Source: DASQPA01 sp963757335
GTDB taxonomy: Bacteria > Acidobacteriota > Thermoanaerobaculia > Multivoradales > UBA5704
Assembly: GCA_963757335.1 (NCBI GenBank)
Contig: CAVWRJ010000024.1
Span: 372,001-436,000, forward strand
Direction: 5' to 3'
DNA length: 64,000 bases
The notes beneath the pieces are model-generated. The model had not been told where the DNA came from and did not search any database. It saw only the letters and a program-made list of their open reading frames with translations. This document shows, piece after piece, positions 43,540 through 52,063 of this stretch. Position numbers and translations under genes: made by a program. Position 1 is the first letter of the stretch; the number at the start of each line of letters is the position of its first letter.

Positions 43540-45233
43540 TCAGGGCAAGAGGTTGAAGGGCCGCATCATGTCGTTGTCCTCGTGCTCCAGGATATGGCAG
43601 TGCCAGACGTACGGGAAGGTCTTGCCGTGGGGGATCGAGGTCCCGTGCGGCAGGTCGAATTTCTGGATGATCCGGGTCACCACTCCGATCCCGGCGCTGG
43701 GATCGCCCGGATAGGCCTTGACGACGTCCTTCCACGCCGGGCGCTCGTTGGCGGCCGGCGCCTCGGGCGGCGCCAGGAACTTGATCTCGCCGGTCGACTG
43801 GTAGAGATTGAGGTCGAACTTCTGCCGGTTCAAAACCTGGAAACGGACCAGGTGGACGTGGATCGGATGACCGTCCGTCGTCACGTTGTAGAGCTCCCAG
43901 ATCTCGGTGTCGCCGACGTGCGGGTCCTCGCTGACCGCCGAGCTCCAGTGCAGGCCGCCCAGAGACATGGTGCCGAGCATGCCCTCGATGGGATCGCCGG
44001 TCGTCGGATCGTCGAACTCCGCGAGCAGCAGCTGCCGGGTGTTGGCGGCGTGGGCCGGATCCAGGAGCGGCACCGACCCGAGCTGCGCCGGCAGCGGGTG
44101 ATCGGGAGTGGAGAGCGGCCGGTTGACGCGGAACTGCATGATCTGCGGCAGGTCCGTCCCGCCGCCGCCCGGGTAGGGCGCGGCGCCGTCGTTTTTCAAG
44201 GTGAACGATTTGCCGGCCTTGCCGCTGAAATCGATCACGATGTCGTAGCGTTCCGCCGGCGCCATCAAAAGATCCGCCTGCTCGACCGGCCGCGGCAGGA
44301 AGCCCTGGTCGGCGCCGATCTGGAAGAAGTGCAGCGCCTCTCTGCGTCCCGGCTGTTGACCAGCGTCATGTGCAGGAAGCGCGCGTTGCAGGCGTTCAAC
44401 ATCCGGAAGCGGTACTTGCGCGGCTCGACTTCAAGGTAGGGAAAAACCTTGCCATTGACGAGCGCCGCGTCGCCGAAGAACTCCGGAATCCAGATCGGCG
44501 GGATCGGCGGAGCGACCGTCGGGTCCTGGATCGGATAGGAGAGCGAGCCGTCCGGGTTGAAGAAGCGGTCCTGGAAGAAGAGCGGCACCTCGTATTTCCC
44601 CTTGGGGATCTGGAGGGCGTCCTCCTGGGCGTCGCGGATGAAGTACATCCCGGCGAGGCCGGCATAGACGTTCAAGCGCGTGATGCCGAGGCCGTGGTCG
44701 TGGTACCAGAGCATCATCGCCGCCTGATCGTTCGGATAGTGATAGACCCGGTTGTTGAAATCCGGGCCGGTCTGGGCGAAACCGTTGGTGAACCAGGCCT
44801 CGGGGAACCCGTCGCTGTCGGGCAGCACCTTGGCGCCGTGCAGGTGGACGACGGTGCGCACGTCGGGCACGTTCGCCTCCGCCCCATGAATGCTGTGATC
44901 GATGGGGAGGAAATGGCGGTCCGGCAGATCGTTCAGCCATTGAATGGAGATCGGCGAGCCGCTGCGGGTCTCGATCGTCGGGCCGACGAAGGTGCCGTTG
45001 TAGCCCCAGAGCTTCGTCGGCGGCAGATCCCGGTGCAGCTTCTGGTGGAACTGCCGCATGTGGATGTCGACCGTCGCCGCGCCGGGAGTGATCACCGGCG
45101 GGATCGGTAGGGCGTCCACGAAGGGGGTGAGAGTGGGCGAGGATTGGGCGAAGGCGAACTTCTTCGGCAGAAAGAGAGATCCTGCCCCTGCCAACGCCCC
45201 AAGCCTCAAGAGGTCACGGCGGCTGAGTTTCAT
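43540..45233 (-). CDS. Multicopper oxidase (CotA/bilirubin-oxidase-like), Tat-exported, apparent frameshift
   Basis: ATG 45233 starts a twin-arginine signal (LSRRDLLRLGALAGAGSLF). Copper motifs are VHLHGAK, WYHDHGLG, HPIHVHLVRFQV and WHCHILEHEDNDMM, the full set for T1, T2 and T3 sites, with the CotA arrangement. Near 44337-44338 one base is missing; restoring it gives RDAE-ALHFFQIGADQGFLP and joins the two halves (the break otherwise ends the first part at 44265). The enzyme oxidises phenolics, bilirubin or metal ions with reduction of O2 to water in the family. A likely promoter lies at 45327-45355. Confidence 0.85.
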
Positions 45234-45326
45234 CGAGCCCTCCTGTCAGACAAACAGTGAGCAGAGCTCACCTGAATTGCGAGTCGCGCCAGCCCGAGAA
45301 GTCACCCGATGAAGATCTTGAGAAGG

Positions 45327-45355
45327 ACGGTACTCCGTCCCAATATGGATGTCAA
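45327..45355 (-). promoter_or_regulatory. Sigma70-like promoter for the multicopper oxidase gene
   Basis: On the minus strand TTGACA (45355-45350), 17 bp, TACCGT (45332-45327). It lies ~95 bp upstream of the oxidase ATG. A 7-bp inverted repeat CTGACAA-N6-TTGTCAG (45377-45396) lies 21 bp further upstream and could be an operator; a second, GTGAGC-N3-GCTCAC, is at 45257-45271 in the transcribed leader. The regulator is unknown. Confidence 0.5.
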
Positions 45356-45451
45356 TCTAAATTTCGAGCTTGCAGTCTGACAACATTGATTGTCAGAAAG
45401 CGCGCGGTGAGAGTTGCCGTCCCTCAGGGGAGACGCTAAGCTTTCACCCCG

Positions 45452-45946
45452 ATGTCCGCCAGCGACCACGAGCGGTACCGCCAGCACCTGGAGGAGCAGC
45501 TCCGCGCCGATGTCGAGCTGCTCTTCGAGGGCTACCGGGCCAGGCTCCGGGCCTACGAGGCGATCCACGGCCTCCCGCCGGAGGGCAGCCTCTCCCTTCT
45601 CCTGCCCGAGGCCGGCCCGGCCGTGAGCCTGCCGGCGGTCCCGGCGGTCCCGTCAGTCCAGCCGGTCGGCGACGCGACTTCGGCGACTTCGGCGGCGGTG
45701 CCACGGCCGCGGAGCGGGGCGAACGAGCTCTACTCAGCGAGCCTCAAGATCCTCGACCAGCTCCCCGAGGTCTTCGACAAGAACGATCTCTGCCGCATCC
45801 TCGGCTACTCGCCGCATCGCGCCAGCCTGCACCGCCTCTTTCGGGATCTCGTGAAGAACGGCAGGCTCGATATCGAAGATCCCCGCGGCGGCCGCTGGCC
45901 CATCCGCTACCGCAGGCTCTCTTCTCCCTCTTCCACTCCCGGCTGA
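45452..45946 (+). CDS. Hypothetical protein with helix-turn-helix-like C-terminus
   Basis: The 164-residue protein has a helical N-terminus (RYRQHLEEQLRADVELLFEG), a low-complexity linker (VPAVPAVPSV and ATSATSAAV from 9-bp repeats) and a C-terminal segment VFDKNDLCRILGYSPHRASL HRLFRDLVKNGRLDI with the spacing of a winged helix (written here in two pieces). Could be a small DNA-binding protein. No named family recognised. It stands alone, convergent with the 46392-47498 gene, with a 21-bp repeat array between them. Confidence 0.5.
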   Translation: MSASDHERYRQHLEEQLRADVELLFEGYRARLRAYEAIHGLPPEGSLSLLLPEAGPAVSLPAVPAVPSVQPVGDATSATSAAVPRPRSGANELYSASLKILDQLPEVFDKNDLCRILGYSPHRASLHRLFRDLVKNGRLDIEDPRGGRWPIRYRRLSSPSSTPG

Positions 45947-46021
45947 CGCCCTCGGGCTTCCTCCGTAGCCTCTCTACGGTCGCCCCCACGCCCTGGAGAC
46001 ACGGCTGTGGAGGCTCCGCAC

Positions 46022-46399
46022 GGTCTCTTCGTGTCTCCACCGACCGCTCCAGCGTCTCTACCAGGGTCTCTTGGTGTTCCAACCGACCGCCCAGCGTCTC
46101 TACGAGGCTTTCTCGTGTTTCCAGGTAGAATTCTCGTGTTTCCGGGAGAGCTTCTGGTGTTCCAACTGGGAACCGTGGTGTTTCCAGCTCGACTTCTTGT
46201 GTTCCAACGGAGGCTTCTGGTGTCTCTACCGGTCTTTCTTATGTTTCCGGGGGGATTTCTCATGTCTCCGGCAGGGATTCGAGAGCTTCGGAAGCCGTCC
46301 GGAGAGGTTTTGGAACCTCCCGGACGGTTTCGGGGACTCGGCGGAGACGCTCCGGTCGGCCGCGGAGACGCTCCGGTCGTCGCCGGAAGCGTCAGAGCG
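46022..46399. repeat. Array of eighteen 21-bp units (locus 2)
   Basis: From 46022 the sequence runs in exact 21-bp steps for about 18 units, recognisable by a recurring TTCTGGTGTTCCAAC or TTCTCGTGTTTCC core. The phase never slips, so both strands read as heptapeptide repeats (plus: LLVFQR/FLVFPG types; minus: GNTRxPx types), but no start or gene signal fits either. The last unit overlaps the end of the minus-strand gene at 46392. Skeleton GGCnTCnGG...TTCCAA is shared with locus 1 (15027-15339). The preceding 45947-46021 holds less regular copies of the same type. Confidence 0.75.
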
Positions 46400-47498
46400 C
46401 CGCGGGGAGCTGCTGGGGAATCTCGCCGTTGCTCGTCGGGGTCTCGTTCCACTTCGCGAGGCTGGTCTTGAACTCGTCGGTCACGCTGCCGAAGGAGAGA
46501 ACCCGCAGGGGGACGAGGAGGACGTCGCCGTCCGACTTCTGCCACCAGCCCCACTTGACCGAGCCGTAGTAGGTGCCGGCGTCCACCCCGGCGACGGCGA
46601 GGGCCGTGGTCTCGAAGACCTGGAACGAGAAGGTGTCGACATCCCGGAGGTGCGGCGTATCCCGCAGCGAGGCAGCCTTGACCTTCCAGGTGTCGGCCTC
46701 AAAATAGCGATATCCGTGCTCTCCCGCGCCCTGCTGCGTGGAGGAGCTGCCGAGGTCCCCATTCCCGGTCCCCGATTCGTCGGCATAGAGAGGGCTGCGG
46801 CTCTCCTCGACCTGATCGATGCTCGTGCCGACGACCGACCGGGCCCGGATGGTGTCGTTGCCGTAGTACATCCGTTCGTTCTTGGCGACGGTGACGGTCT
46901 GGACGAGGGAGATCTTGGTGGCGTTGACCGGATCCTCCGGGGTGAACTGCAGGTTCATGAAAGCCCCATGGCACGGTCCGCCCCCCAACCGGGTGAGCGC
47001 CACGTAGCGGGCCGCCGTCCAGGTGCCGCCCGCCGTCTTCACGGTGTCGCCATCGCGGTTCATGCCGCGGACGACATCGGGCAGCACCTGCACGCTCGAC
47101 GCCGCCACTTGGGTCGACCGTTGGACCACCCGCGGCGCGGCGTGGGGCGCGAAGACGGGAGGCGGAGCCGGGGCACGCCGAGCCGTCGTCCCCCCGGGAG
47201 CGAGCTTCGCCTGGACGTTCCGGCCGAGCGCCGCCTGGACATGCGGCGCCAGCGGACGGACGGGCGGCGGCACCCCCTTCGGCTGCAAGGCGGCGACGTG
47301 AGGCGCTTTTTGAGGCGGCGCCGGCATCGGCTTCGCGGCCCGGAAGACCACGGGCGGGGGAGGGGGCAGCACCCGGGGCGCCGCCATCCGCTCCGGCATT
47401 CTCGGCTGTGCGGAGCGCGCCAGGGCCGCCTGCACATGCGGGGCCGCCGGCCGGCCGGCTTGCGGTAGGGGCGAGGGCATGCGACATTGTAACCGCAA
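46392..47498 (-). CDS. Hypothetical protein with PHVQAALxR repeats
   Basis: The 368-residue protein has a proline-rich N-terminal half with motif PHVQAALARSAQ at ~20, PHVQAALGRNVQAKL at ~85 and RVVQRS at ~124, between runs such as LPPPPPVVF. The C-terminal half (from ~150) is an unrecognised globular region (TWTAARYVALTRLGGGPCHG, YYGNDTIRARS, YGSVKWGWWQKSDGD). VQAAL and VVQR phrases recur in N-termini of some proteins linked with contractile-injection-system cargo and DUF4157 proteins, so a secreted or injected effector is possible, but this is weak. ATG 47480 (MPSPLPQAG) is an alternative start. Confidence 0.5.
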   Translation of the reverse strand: MRLQCRMPSPLPQAGRPAAPHVQAALARSAQPRMPERMAAPRVLPPPPPVVFRAAKPMPAPPQKAPHVAALQPKGVPPPVRPLAPHVQAALGRNVQAKLAPGGTTARRAPAPPPVFAPHAAPRVVQRSTQVAASSVQVLPDVVRGMNRDGDTVKTAGGTWTAARYVALTRLGGGPCHGAFMNLQFTPEDPVNATKISLVQTVTVAKNERMYYGNDTIRARSVVGTSIDQVEESRSPLYADESGTGNGDLGSSSTQQGAGEHGYRYFEADTWKVKAASLRDTPHLRDVDTFSFQVFETTALAVAGVDAGTYYGSVKWGWWQKSDGDVLLVPLRVLSFGSVTDEFKTSLAKWNETPTSNGEIPQQLPAAL

Positions 47499-47527
47499 TA
47501 GCTCATGAATCCCCTTGGAGCCTTCCT

Positions 47528-48367
47528 ATGACCCCAGCGCCCGATACCACGCGCGATTTCCTTCGCCACACCCTCGCCACCCTGGCCTACCGAGCCAGGA
47601 AGGCTGTCCTCGGTGCCCCCGAGAGCTTCGCCACCTTCCAGGTGGGCGAGGCGGGCTCGCGCACGCCGATCGAGATCCTCGCCCACATGGGCGACCTGTT
47701 CGACTGGGCGCTCGCCCTGACGCGGGGTCAGCACGCGTGGCGCGAGGCCGCGCCCGGGTCCTGGGACGAGGAGGTCGAACGGTTTTGGACGGCGCTCTCG
47801 CGGTTCGACGAGGCCCTGGCGGCCGGTGAGGGGCTGGGTTTTGCGGCCAGGCTCTTCCAGGGGCCCATTGCCGATGCCCTGACCCACGTCGGACAGCTGA
47901 GCTTGCTGCGCCGCCTGGCTGGAGCGCCGGTCGAGCGAGAAAACTACTTCCAGGCGGAGATTGCGGTCGGGTGGGTCTCCCAGTCTTCCCAGGTGGAGCG
48001 AAGGATCGCTCCCGCCGACGTGATCCGCGGGTACGCGGCCGGGGAACGTTCGTTTCGCGGCTGTGACATCGAAGATCCATCACAGGTAGAGAGCCCTTCC
48101 TTCCGCAACGCGAGCCTCGCTGAGGTGGACTTCTCCCACTCGACGATCGTGGCGGATTTTAGGGGTGCCGTGCTCCGCGCGGCGAGCTTCCGGCAGGCCA
48201 ACGTCAAGACCTGCCGGTTTGATGGGGCCGACCTGCGGAATGCCGACTTTTCGTACGCGGCTCTCGACGCGACGAGCTTTTCCGGCGCCGACCTCACCGG
48301 AGCGAAGTTCGAAGGGGCGCACATCCAGTCGCAGGCAATGGGGGAGGGGGAGTTTCCGGACTGGTGA
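47528..48367 (+). CDS. DinB-like and pentapeptide-repeat fusion
   Basis: ATG 47528, 279 residues. The first ~150 are a four-helix DinB-like domain (ILAHMGDLFDWALALTRG, DALTHVGQLSLLRRLAGAPV) with metal-binding-type histidines (H in ILAHMGD and DALTHVGQ). Residues ~195-270 read as pentapeptide repeats (SLAEVDFSHSTIVADFRGAV, ADLRNADFSYAALDATSF, ADLTGAKFEGAHI), which fold as a quadrilateral beta helix. The combination is unusual. DinB-like proteins include thiol transferases and stress proteins; no activity can be assigned. Confidence 0.75.
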   Translation: MTPAPDTTRDFLRHTLATLAYRARKAVLGAPESFATFQVGEAGSRTPIEILAHMGDLFDWALALTRGQHAWREAAPGSWDEEVERFWTALSRFDEALAAGEGLGFAARLFQGPIADALTHVGQLSLLRRLAGAPVERENYFQAEIAVGWVSQSSQVERRIAPADVIRGYAAGERSFRGCDIEDPSQVESPSFRNASLAEVDFSHSTIVADFRGAVLRAASFRQANVKTCRFDGADLRNADFSYAALDATSFSGADLTGAKFEGAHIQSQAMGEGEFPDW

Positions 48368-48454
48368 AGCGGCGATGCTTGCAGGTGGAGTGCGTCTTAA
48401 ACGCGGTATTTCAAAGCGGACAAAAAAGACCCGCCGGACCCACCCTCCCAACGG

Positions 48455-48532
48455 GTCATCCTGAGCGCAGCGAAGGACCTGGGGGATGGACGCATCGCCC
48501 CCGCCCAGGTCCTTCGCTACGCTCAGGATGAC
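48455..48532. repeat. Palindromic repeat GTCATCCTGAG...CTCAGGATGAC (copy 2)
   Basis: A nearly perfect inverted repeat: GTCATCCTGAGCGCAGCGAA at the left with its inverse at the right (TTCGCTACGCTCAGGATGAC), AGGACCTGGG against CCCAGGTCCT inside, and a short central loop. Same family as 23343-23460 but 40 bp shorter. It lies 87 bp after the DinB/pentapeptide gene and may act as an mRNA 3' structure. The gap 48368-48711 otherwise holds only the promoter described at 48643. Confidence 0.8.
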
Positions 48533-48642
48533 GGTAGGAAAGGTTATCGCGATTCACAGAGCGGACCGTGGAAGGCACTTTTCGAAGCTGGCTGCCCAAT
48601 CGGAAGGGCCCGAGACCGCGGACTCTGCAGTGCTGCAGAATA

Positions 48643-48671
48643 TTGACATACACGACAAAGAGGTCAATACT
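48643..48671 (+). promoter_or_regulatory. Sigma70-like promoter upstream of the C39-like peptidase gene
   Basis: TTGACA (48643-48648), 17 bp, AATACT (48666-48671), 40 bp upstream of the ATG at 48712. The region is markedly less GC-rich than the rest. Just upstream is the small palindrome pair CTGCAG-TG-CTGCAG at about 48625-48638. Confidence 0.55.
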
Positions 48672-48711
48672 ATTCCTGGATCTCTCGCCGAACCGAGAAC
48701 GGAGCTCATGA

Positions 48712-49377
48712 ATGGGAAGACTTGGAGCGATCCTGCTGGTGCCTGTACTTCTCTTTCCGCGGACGTGTACCGTGGGATTGGGCGGCGGGACACCGGATAG
48801 CCCGGGTGAGGTTAAGCTCGGAGTGCCTTACGTCACCCAGCAAAACAACTATGCCTGTGGCCCAGCCTCAATTCTCATGTGGGCGCTATACGATGGGAGG
48901 ACGAACGTCACGCAAGCTCAGATCGCGCAGTACGTGGGCTGTTCTACCACTAGCGGCACGCTGCTCAGCCGACTCGTGCCGGGTGTGCAGGCCTTCACGG
49001 ACGCCACGGATGCCGTCCTTGAACAGGCGGGATCATCCTCTATATTTTACGCCAGGCAGATCGCCTCAATCGCCGCCCACGACCCTGCTCTCTGCGTCGT
49101 GAACGCAGGCACGCACACCGGGATCCTGGACGGTGGGCACTGGCACTCGACCGATTCCGGCCTGAACGTTTGGGCCTATGTCTATTTCCACGATCCCCAG
49201 GTAGGGCCCGACCAGAAGTTCGACGCTGCGATCTGGACGGGGCTCGTCAACTACCACGTGGTCTCAGCCTCTGCCGCTGCAACCGGACAGGAAGGGCTCG
49301 CGACCTACGGTCCATCGGTTCGGCTCCGCGGTTCGGACGGCAGCATCAGTGGCCCGATTCTGAAGGAGGAGAGGTGA
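48712..49377 (+). CDS. Exported C39-like (papain-fold) cysteine peptidase
   Basis: The 221-residue product has an N-terminal hydrophobic signal (LGAILLVPVLLF) and GVPYVTQQNNYACGPASILMWALY-type sequence (pieces: YVTQQNNYACGPAS) with the catalytic Cys, and a HTGILDGGHWH stretch that may hold the catalytic His. This is the C39_2-like bacteriocin-processing peptidase fold without a transporter. It sits 2 bp upstream of a secreted hypothetical protein gene (TGA, one base, ATG), suggesting an operon. Codon use is less GC-biased than in neighbours, hinting at recent acquisition. Confidence 0.7.
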   Translation: MGRLGAILLVPVLLFPRTCTVGLGGGTPDSPGEVKLGVPYVTQQNNYACGPASILMWALYDGRTNVTQAQIAQYVGCSTTSGTLLSRLVPGVQAFTDATDAVLEQAGSSSIFYARQIASIAAHDPALCVVNAGTHTGILDGGHWHSTDSGLNVWAYVYFHDPQVGPDQKFDAAIWTGLVNYHVVSASAAATGQEGLATYGPSVRLRGSDGSISGPILKEER

Positions 49378-49378
49378 C

Positions 49379-50203
49379 ATGAAGCTCGGAGCCTTGCTCC
49401 TCGCCGGCTTCCTGGGGCCCGTCTGTGCGTTGGCTCAGCCCTGGTCTCTCGCCGATTGTGGCCCCGAGGGTGGACGGGGGTGGAGTCAATTCGAGAAGGC
49501 CGTCCGCGCCGCCGCTCCCGGATCGACGATCTATGTCCCGAAGCCCTATCCAAGATCGGACGGCGAGGTTATTGAAGACTTCCTCTACCATTATAAAGAG
49601 GTCTATAGCCAGGGGGTGGACGATAAGCTGGTACGCGAGGAGGTCTTCGGCCACCGGGTATCGTTCTCGGTCCTACGGCTCGAAAATTGGACGACCCTGC
49701 GTTGTAGCGCGAAGAGGAAGCAAAATTTCTACTACATGGTGCGGATCCTCGAGACCGGGAGCGGTACCGAGTTGGCGCGCGCAGTGCTCGACGATAGCGG
49801 ACTCATGGTCGTGATGGAGAATTCCACTCCACCGCGGGCGATGGATAAAGCCGCACGCCGCAAGTTCCTCCTCCCGGAAGCTTCCGAGGCGCTCCAGGAA
49901 ATCACGGCCCGCTTCAAGGTCACTGGCGACTCACCCGAGTACGTGATGGCCTTCGGAACGGTCGCTTGCGCCTTCACCCGGCCCTGTCTCGCCTTTCGCC
50001 AGGGCGGGGATACCTACATCTATTCTCGACTCGGAGACGAGCTGTTCCGGATCGCTCCAGGGGCGCGGCGGCTCAGACAGGGGAAGAATGTGGGTACATT
50101 GGAGACCAACGATCGTTTGCAGAAGGAACTGCCTGCGAACGAGAGGCCCGTCTCACTGGGGGGTGACAGCTGGGCCATTGCGACCCAGGTGCCGTCGCCG
50201 TAG
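49379..50203 (+). CDS. Secreted hypothetical protein
   Basis: The 274-residue protein has a signal peptide (LGALLLAGFLGPVCALAQ) and no recognised family. It has a mixed alpha/beta look with two Cys near the N- and C-terminal parts (LADCGPEGG, LRCSAKRK, VACAFTRPCLAF). It is co-transcribed with the C39-like peptidase gene and could be its substrate or partner. The 126 bp to the next gene show no clear promoter. Confidence 0.6.
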   Translation: MKLGALLLAGFLGPVCALAQPWSLADCGPEGGRGWSQFEKAVRAAAPGSTIYVPKPYPRSDGEVIEDFLYHYKEVYSQGVDDKLVREEVFGHRVSFSVLRLENWTTLRCSAKRKQNFYYMVRILETGSGTELARAVLDDSGLMVVMENSTPPRAMDKAARRKFLLPEASEALQEITARFKVTGDSPEYVMAFGTVACAFTRPCLAFRQGGDTYIYSRLGDELFRIAPGARRLRQGKNVGTLETNDRLQKELPANERPVSLGGDSWAIATQVPSP

Positions 50204-50329
50204 TCATCCGCGGAAAAAGCGGTCCCGCTACTTCGCGGTGCGGTGTCGAGGAATCCTGTTCCTTGATCAGCAGCAAGGCATCTTTTTTGCAAAGTCGCAA
50301 GTGAGATCCGTCGCCTAAAGGAGATCACC

Positions 50330-52054
50330 ATGGCCAAGAAGATCCTGCCCGCCGTGCCCGCCGTGCCCGCCAGCACTAGCCAGGGACCCACCGCGGGTTC
50401 CGAAGACACCTCCCGGCCTGCGAGCGGGGTGCCTCTCGACACCCATCCGCGGCCGAGCCGCGCGGCGGGATCGCCGGGATCTCCAGGCTCGGGATCGGCG
50501 GCTCCGGCGACATCGGCGGCATCGGCGACATCGCACGAGTGCACCCGCACCCGCATCCGGCGGACCGGCAGCAATGGCGACGAGAAGCGCTACAAAAACT
50601 TCATCGGCAGCTTCCATAAGGGGCTCCATCACAACGAATTCGGCGAGGTCGACCGCGCGGCCTTCGAGACCATGGTCAAGATCCTCGACCGGGGGCGGGG
50701 CTTCGATCAGATCCCCTTGGACCTCGGCCGGAAGGTGACCAATCCGCAGTCGGGCCTCGCGACCGATCTAGAGGGACCCAACCCGCGGTCGCTCGAGATC
50801 CTCGCCGCGCCCCGGCTGGACAGCGCCGAGGAGGCCGCGGAAGCGGTCGAGCTCTACTGGATGGCCCTCCTCCGCGACGTGCCCTTCACCGCCTATGCCT
50901 CCGATCCCGACGTCGCGGCGGCGGCGGCGGAGCTCTCGAAGCTCGAAGCGTTCACCGGCCCCAAGATCGGCGGCAAGATCACCCCCCAGACCCTCTTTCG
51001 CGGCTGTGAGGCGGGCGACACGGCGGGCCCCCTCGTCTCCCAGTACCTCTATGTGGACATCGGCTACGGCGCGCTCGACATCGTCCAGCGCCTGCACACC
51101 GTCCTGCCGGGGAAGGACTACCTGACGAGCTTCGCCGAGTGGCTGCCGATCCAGAACGGCGGCAACCCGGCGACCGGCGACGCCTTCGACGACACCCCCC
51201 GGTATATTCGGAACGCCCGCGATTTCGGCCAGTGGGTCCATGTCGACGCCCTCTACGAGGCGTACTTGAACGCCTGCCTGATCCTCCTCGATCACAATGC
51301 GCCGTTCGATCCCGGCAACCCCTACCTGCCGCCGCACCTGGATGCGAAGACCCAGATCGGCTTCGGCACCTTCGGCGGCCCCCACATCCTCTCGCTGGTC
51401 ACCGAGGTGGCGACCCGGGCATTGAAGGCGGTGTGGTACCAGAAGTGGTTCGTCCACCGCCGGCTGCGGCCCGAGGAGTTCGGCGGGCTGGCCGAGACCC
51501 AGCTCGCGGGAGTGGGCGGGGTGAAGCGCGACAACCATCTCCACAAGCAGTTCCTGAGCTCCCAGGCGCTGGCGCGGGTGCATGAGAAGTTCGGCTCCTA
51601 TCTGCTGCCGCAGGCGTTCCCGGAGGGGAGCCCGACCCACCCCTCCTACGGCGCTGGGCACGCGACGGTGGCGGGGGCCTGCGTCACGATCTTGAAAGCC
51701 TGGTTCGACGAGGACGCGCCGCTCCCCTTCGCGCCCGTGGTGCCGAACGAAGATGGTACGGCGCTCGTCCCCTACAGCGGGCCGGACGCCGGCAGCCTCA
51801 CCGTCGGCGGCGAGCTCGACAAGATCGCGGCCAACATCGCCACCGCCCGCAACATGGCCGGGGTCCACTGGCGGAGCGACTACTACGAATCGCTCCGCCT
51901 GGGCGAGCGGGTGGCGCTCAGCATCCTCAAGAAGCAGCGCCGGGACTACCACGAGCGCGACTGGTCGTTCACCCTCCGCAGCTTCGACGGCAAGCGGGTG
52001 ACGGTCAACCGGGACGGGGTGTTCGGGGAGAAGGGGAAGGCGCTCGACGTCTAG
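50330..52054 (+). CDS. Vanadium-dependent haloperoxidase (algal/cyanobacterial type)
   Basis: The 574-residue protein carries the vanadate-binding set of the algal-type enzymes: K372 and R380 in KWFVHRRLRPEEFGG, H444 in PSYGAGHATVAGAC, and R507 with H513 in ARNMAGVHWRSDYYESL. In canonical numbering these are Lys, Arg, the axial-region His, Arg and the vanadate-ligand His. The N-terminal ~70 residues are low-complexity (VPAVPAVPAS, then ATSAASATS), from 9-bp repeats. There is no classical signal peptide. Family enzymes oxidise halides with H2O2. It has a strong AAAGGAGAT ribosome site. Halide preference unknown. Confidence 0.88.
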   Translation: MAKKILPAVPAVPASTSQGPTAGSEDTSRPASGVPLDTHPRPSRAAGSPGSPGSGSAAPATSAASATSHECTRTRIRRTGSNGDEKRYKNFIGSFHKGLHHNEFGEVDRAAFETMVKILDRGRGFDQIPLDLGRKVTNPQSGLATDLEGPNPRSLEILAAPRLDSAEEAAEAVELYWMALLRDVPFTAYASDPDVAAAAAELSKLEAFTGPKIGGKITPQTLFRGCEAGDTAGPLVSQYLYVDIGYGALDIVQRLHTVLPGKDYLTSFAEWLPIQNGGNPATGDAFDDTPRYIRNARDFGQWVHVDALYEAYLNACLILLDHNAPFDPGNPYLPPHLDAKTQIGFGTFGGPHILSLVTEVATRALKAVWYQKWFVHRRLRPEEFGGLAETQLAGVGGVKRDNHLHKQFLSSQALARVHEKFGSYLLPQAFPEGSPTHPSYGAGHATVAGACVTILKAWFDEDAPLPFAPVVPNEDGTALVPYSGPDAGSLTVGGELDKIAANIATARNMAGVHWRSDYYESLRLGERVALSILKKQRRDYHERDWSFTLRSFDGKRVTVNRDGVFGEKGKALDV

Positions 52055-52063
52055 CGCGGGGCC

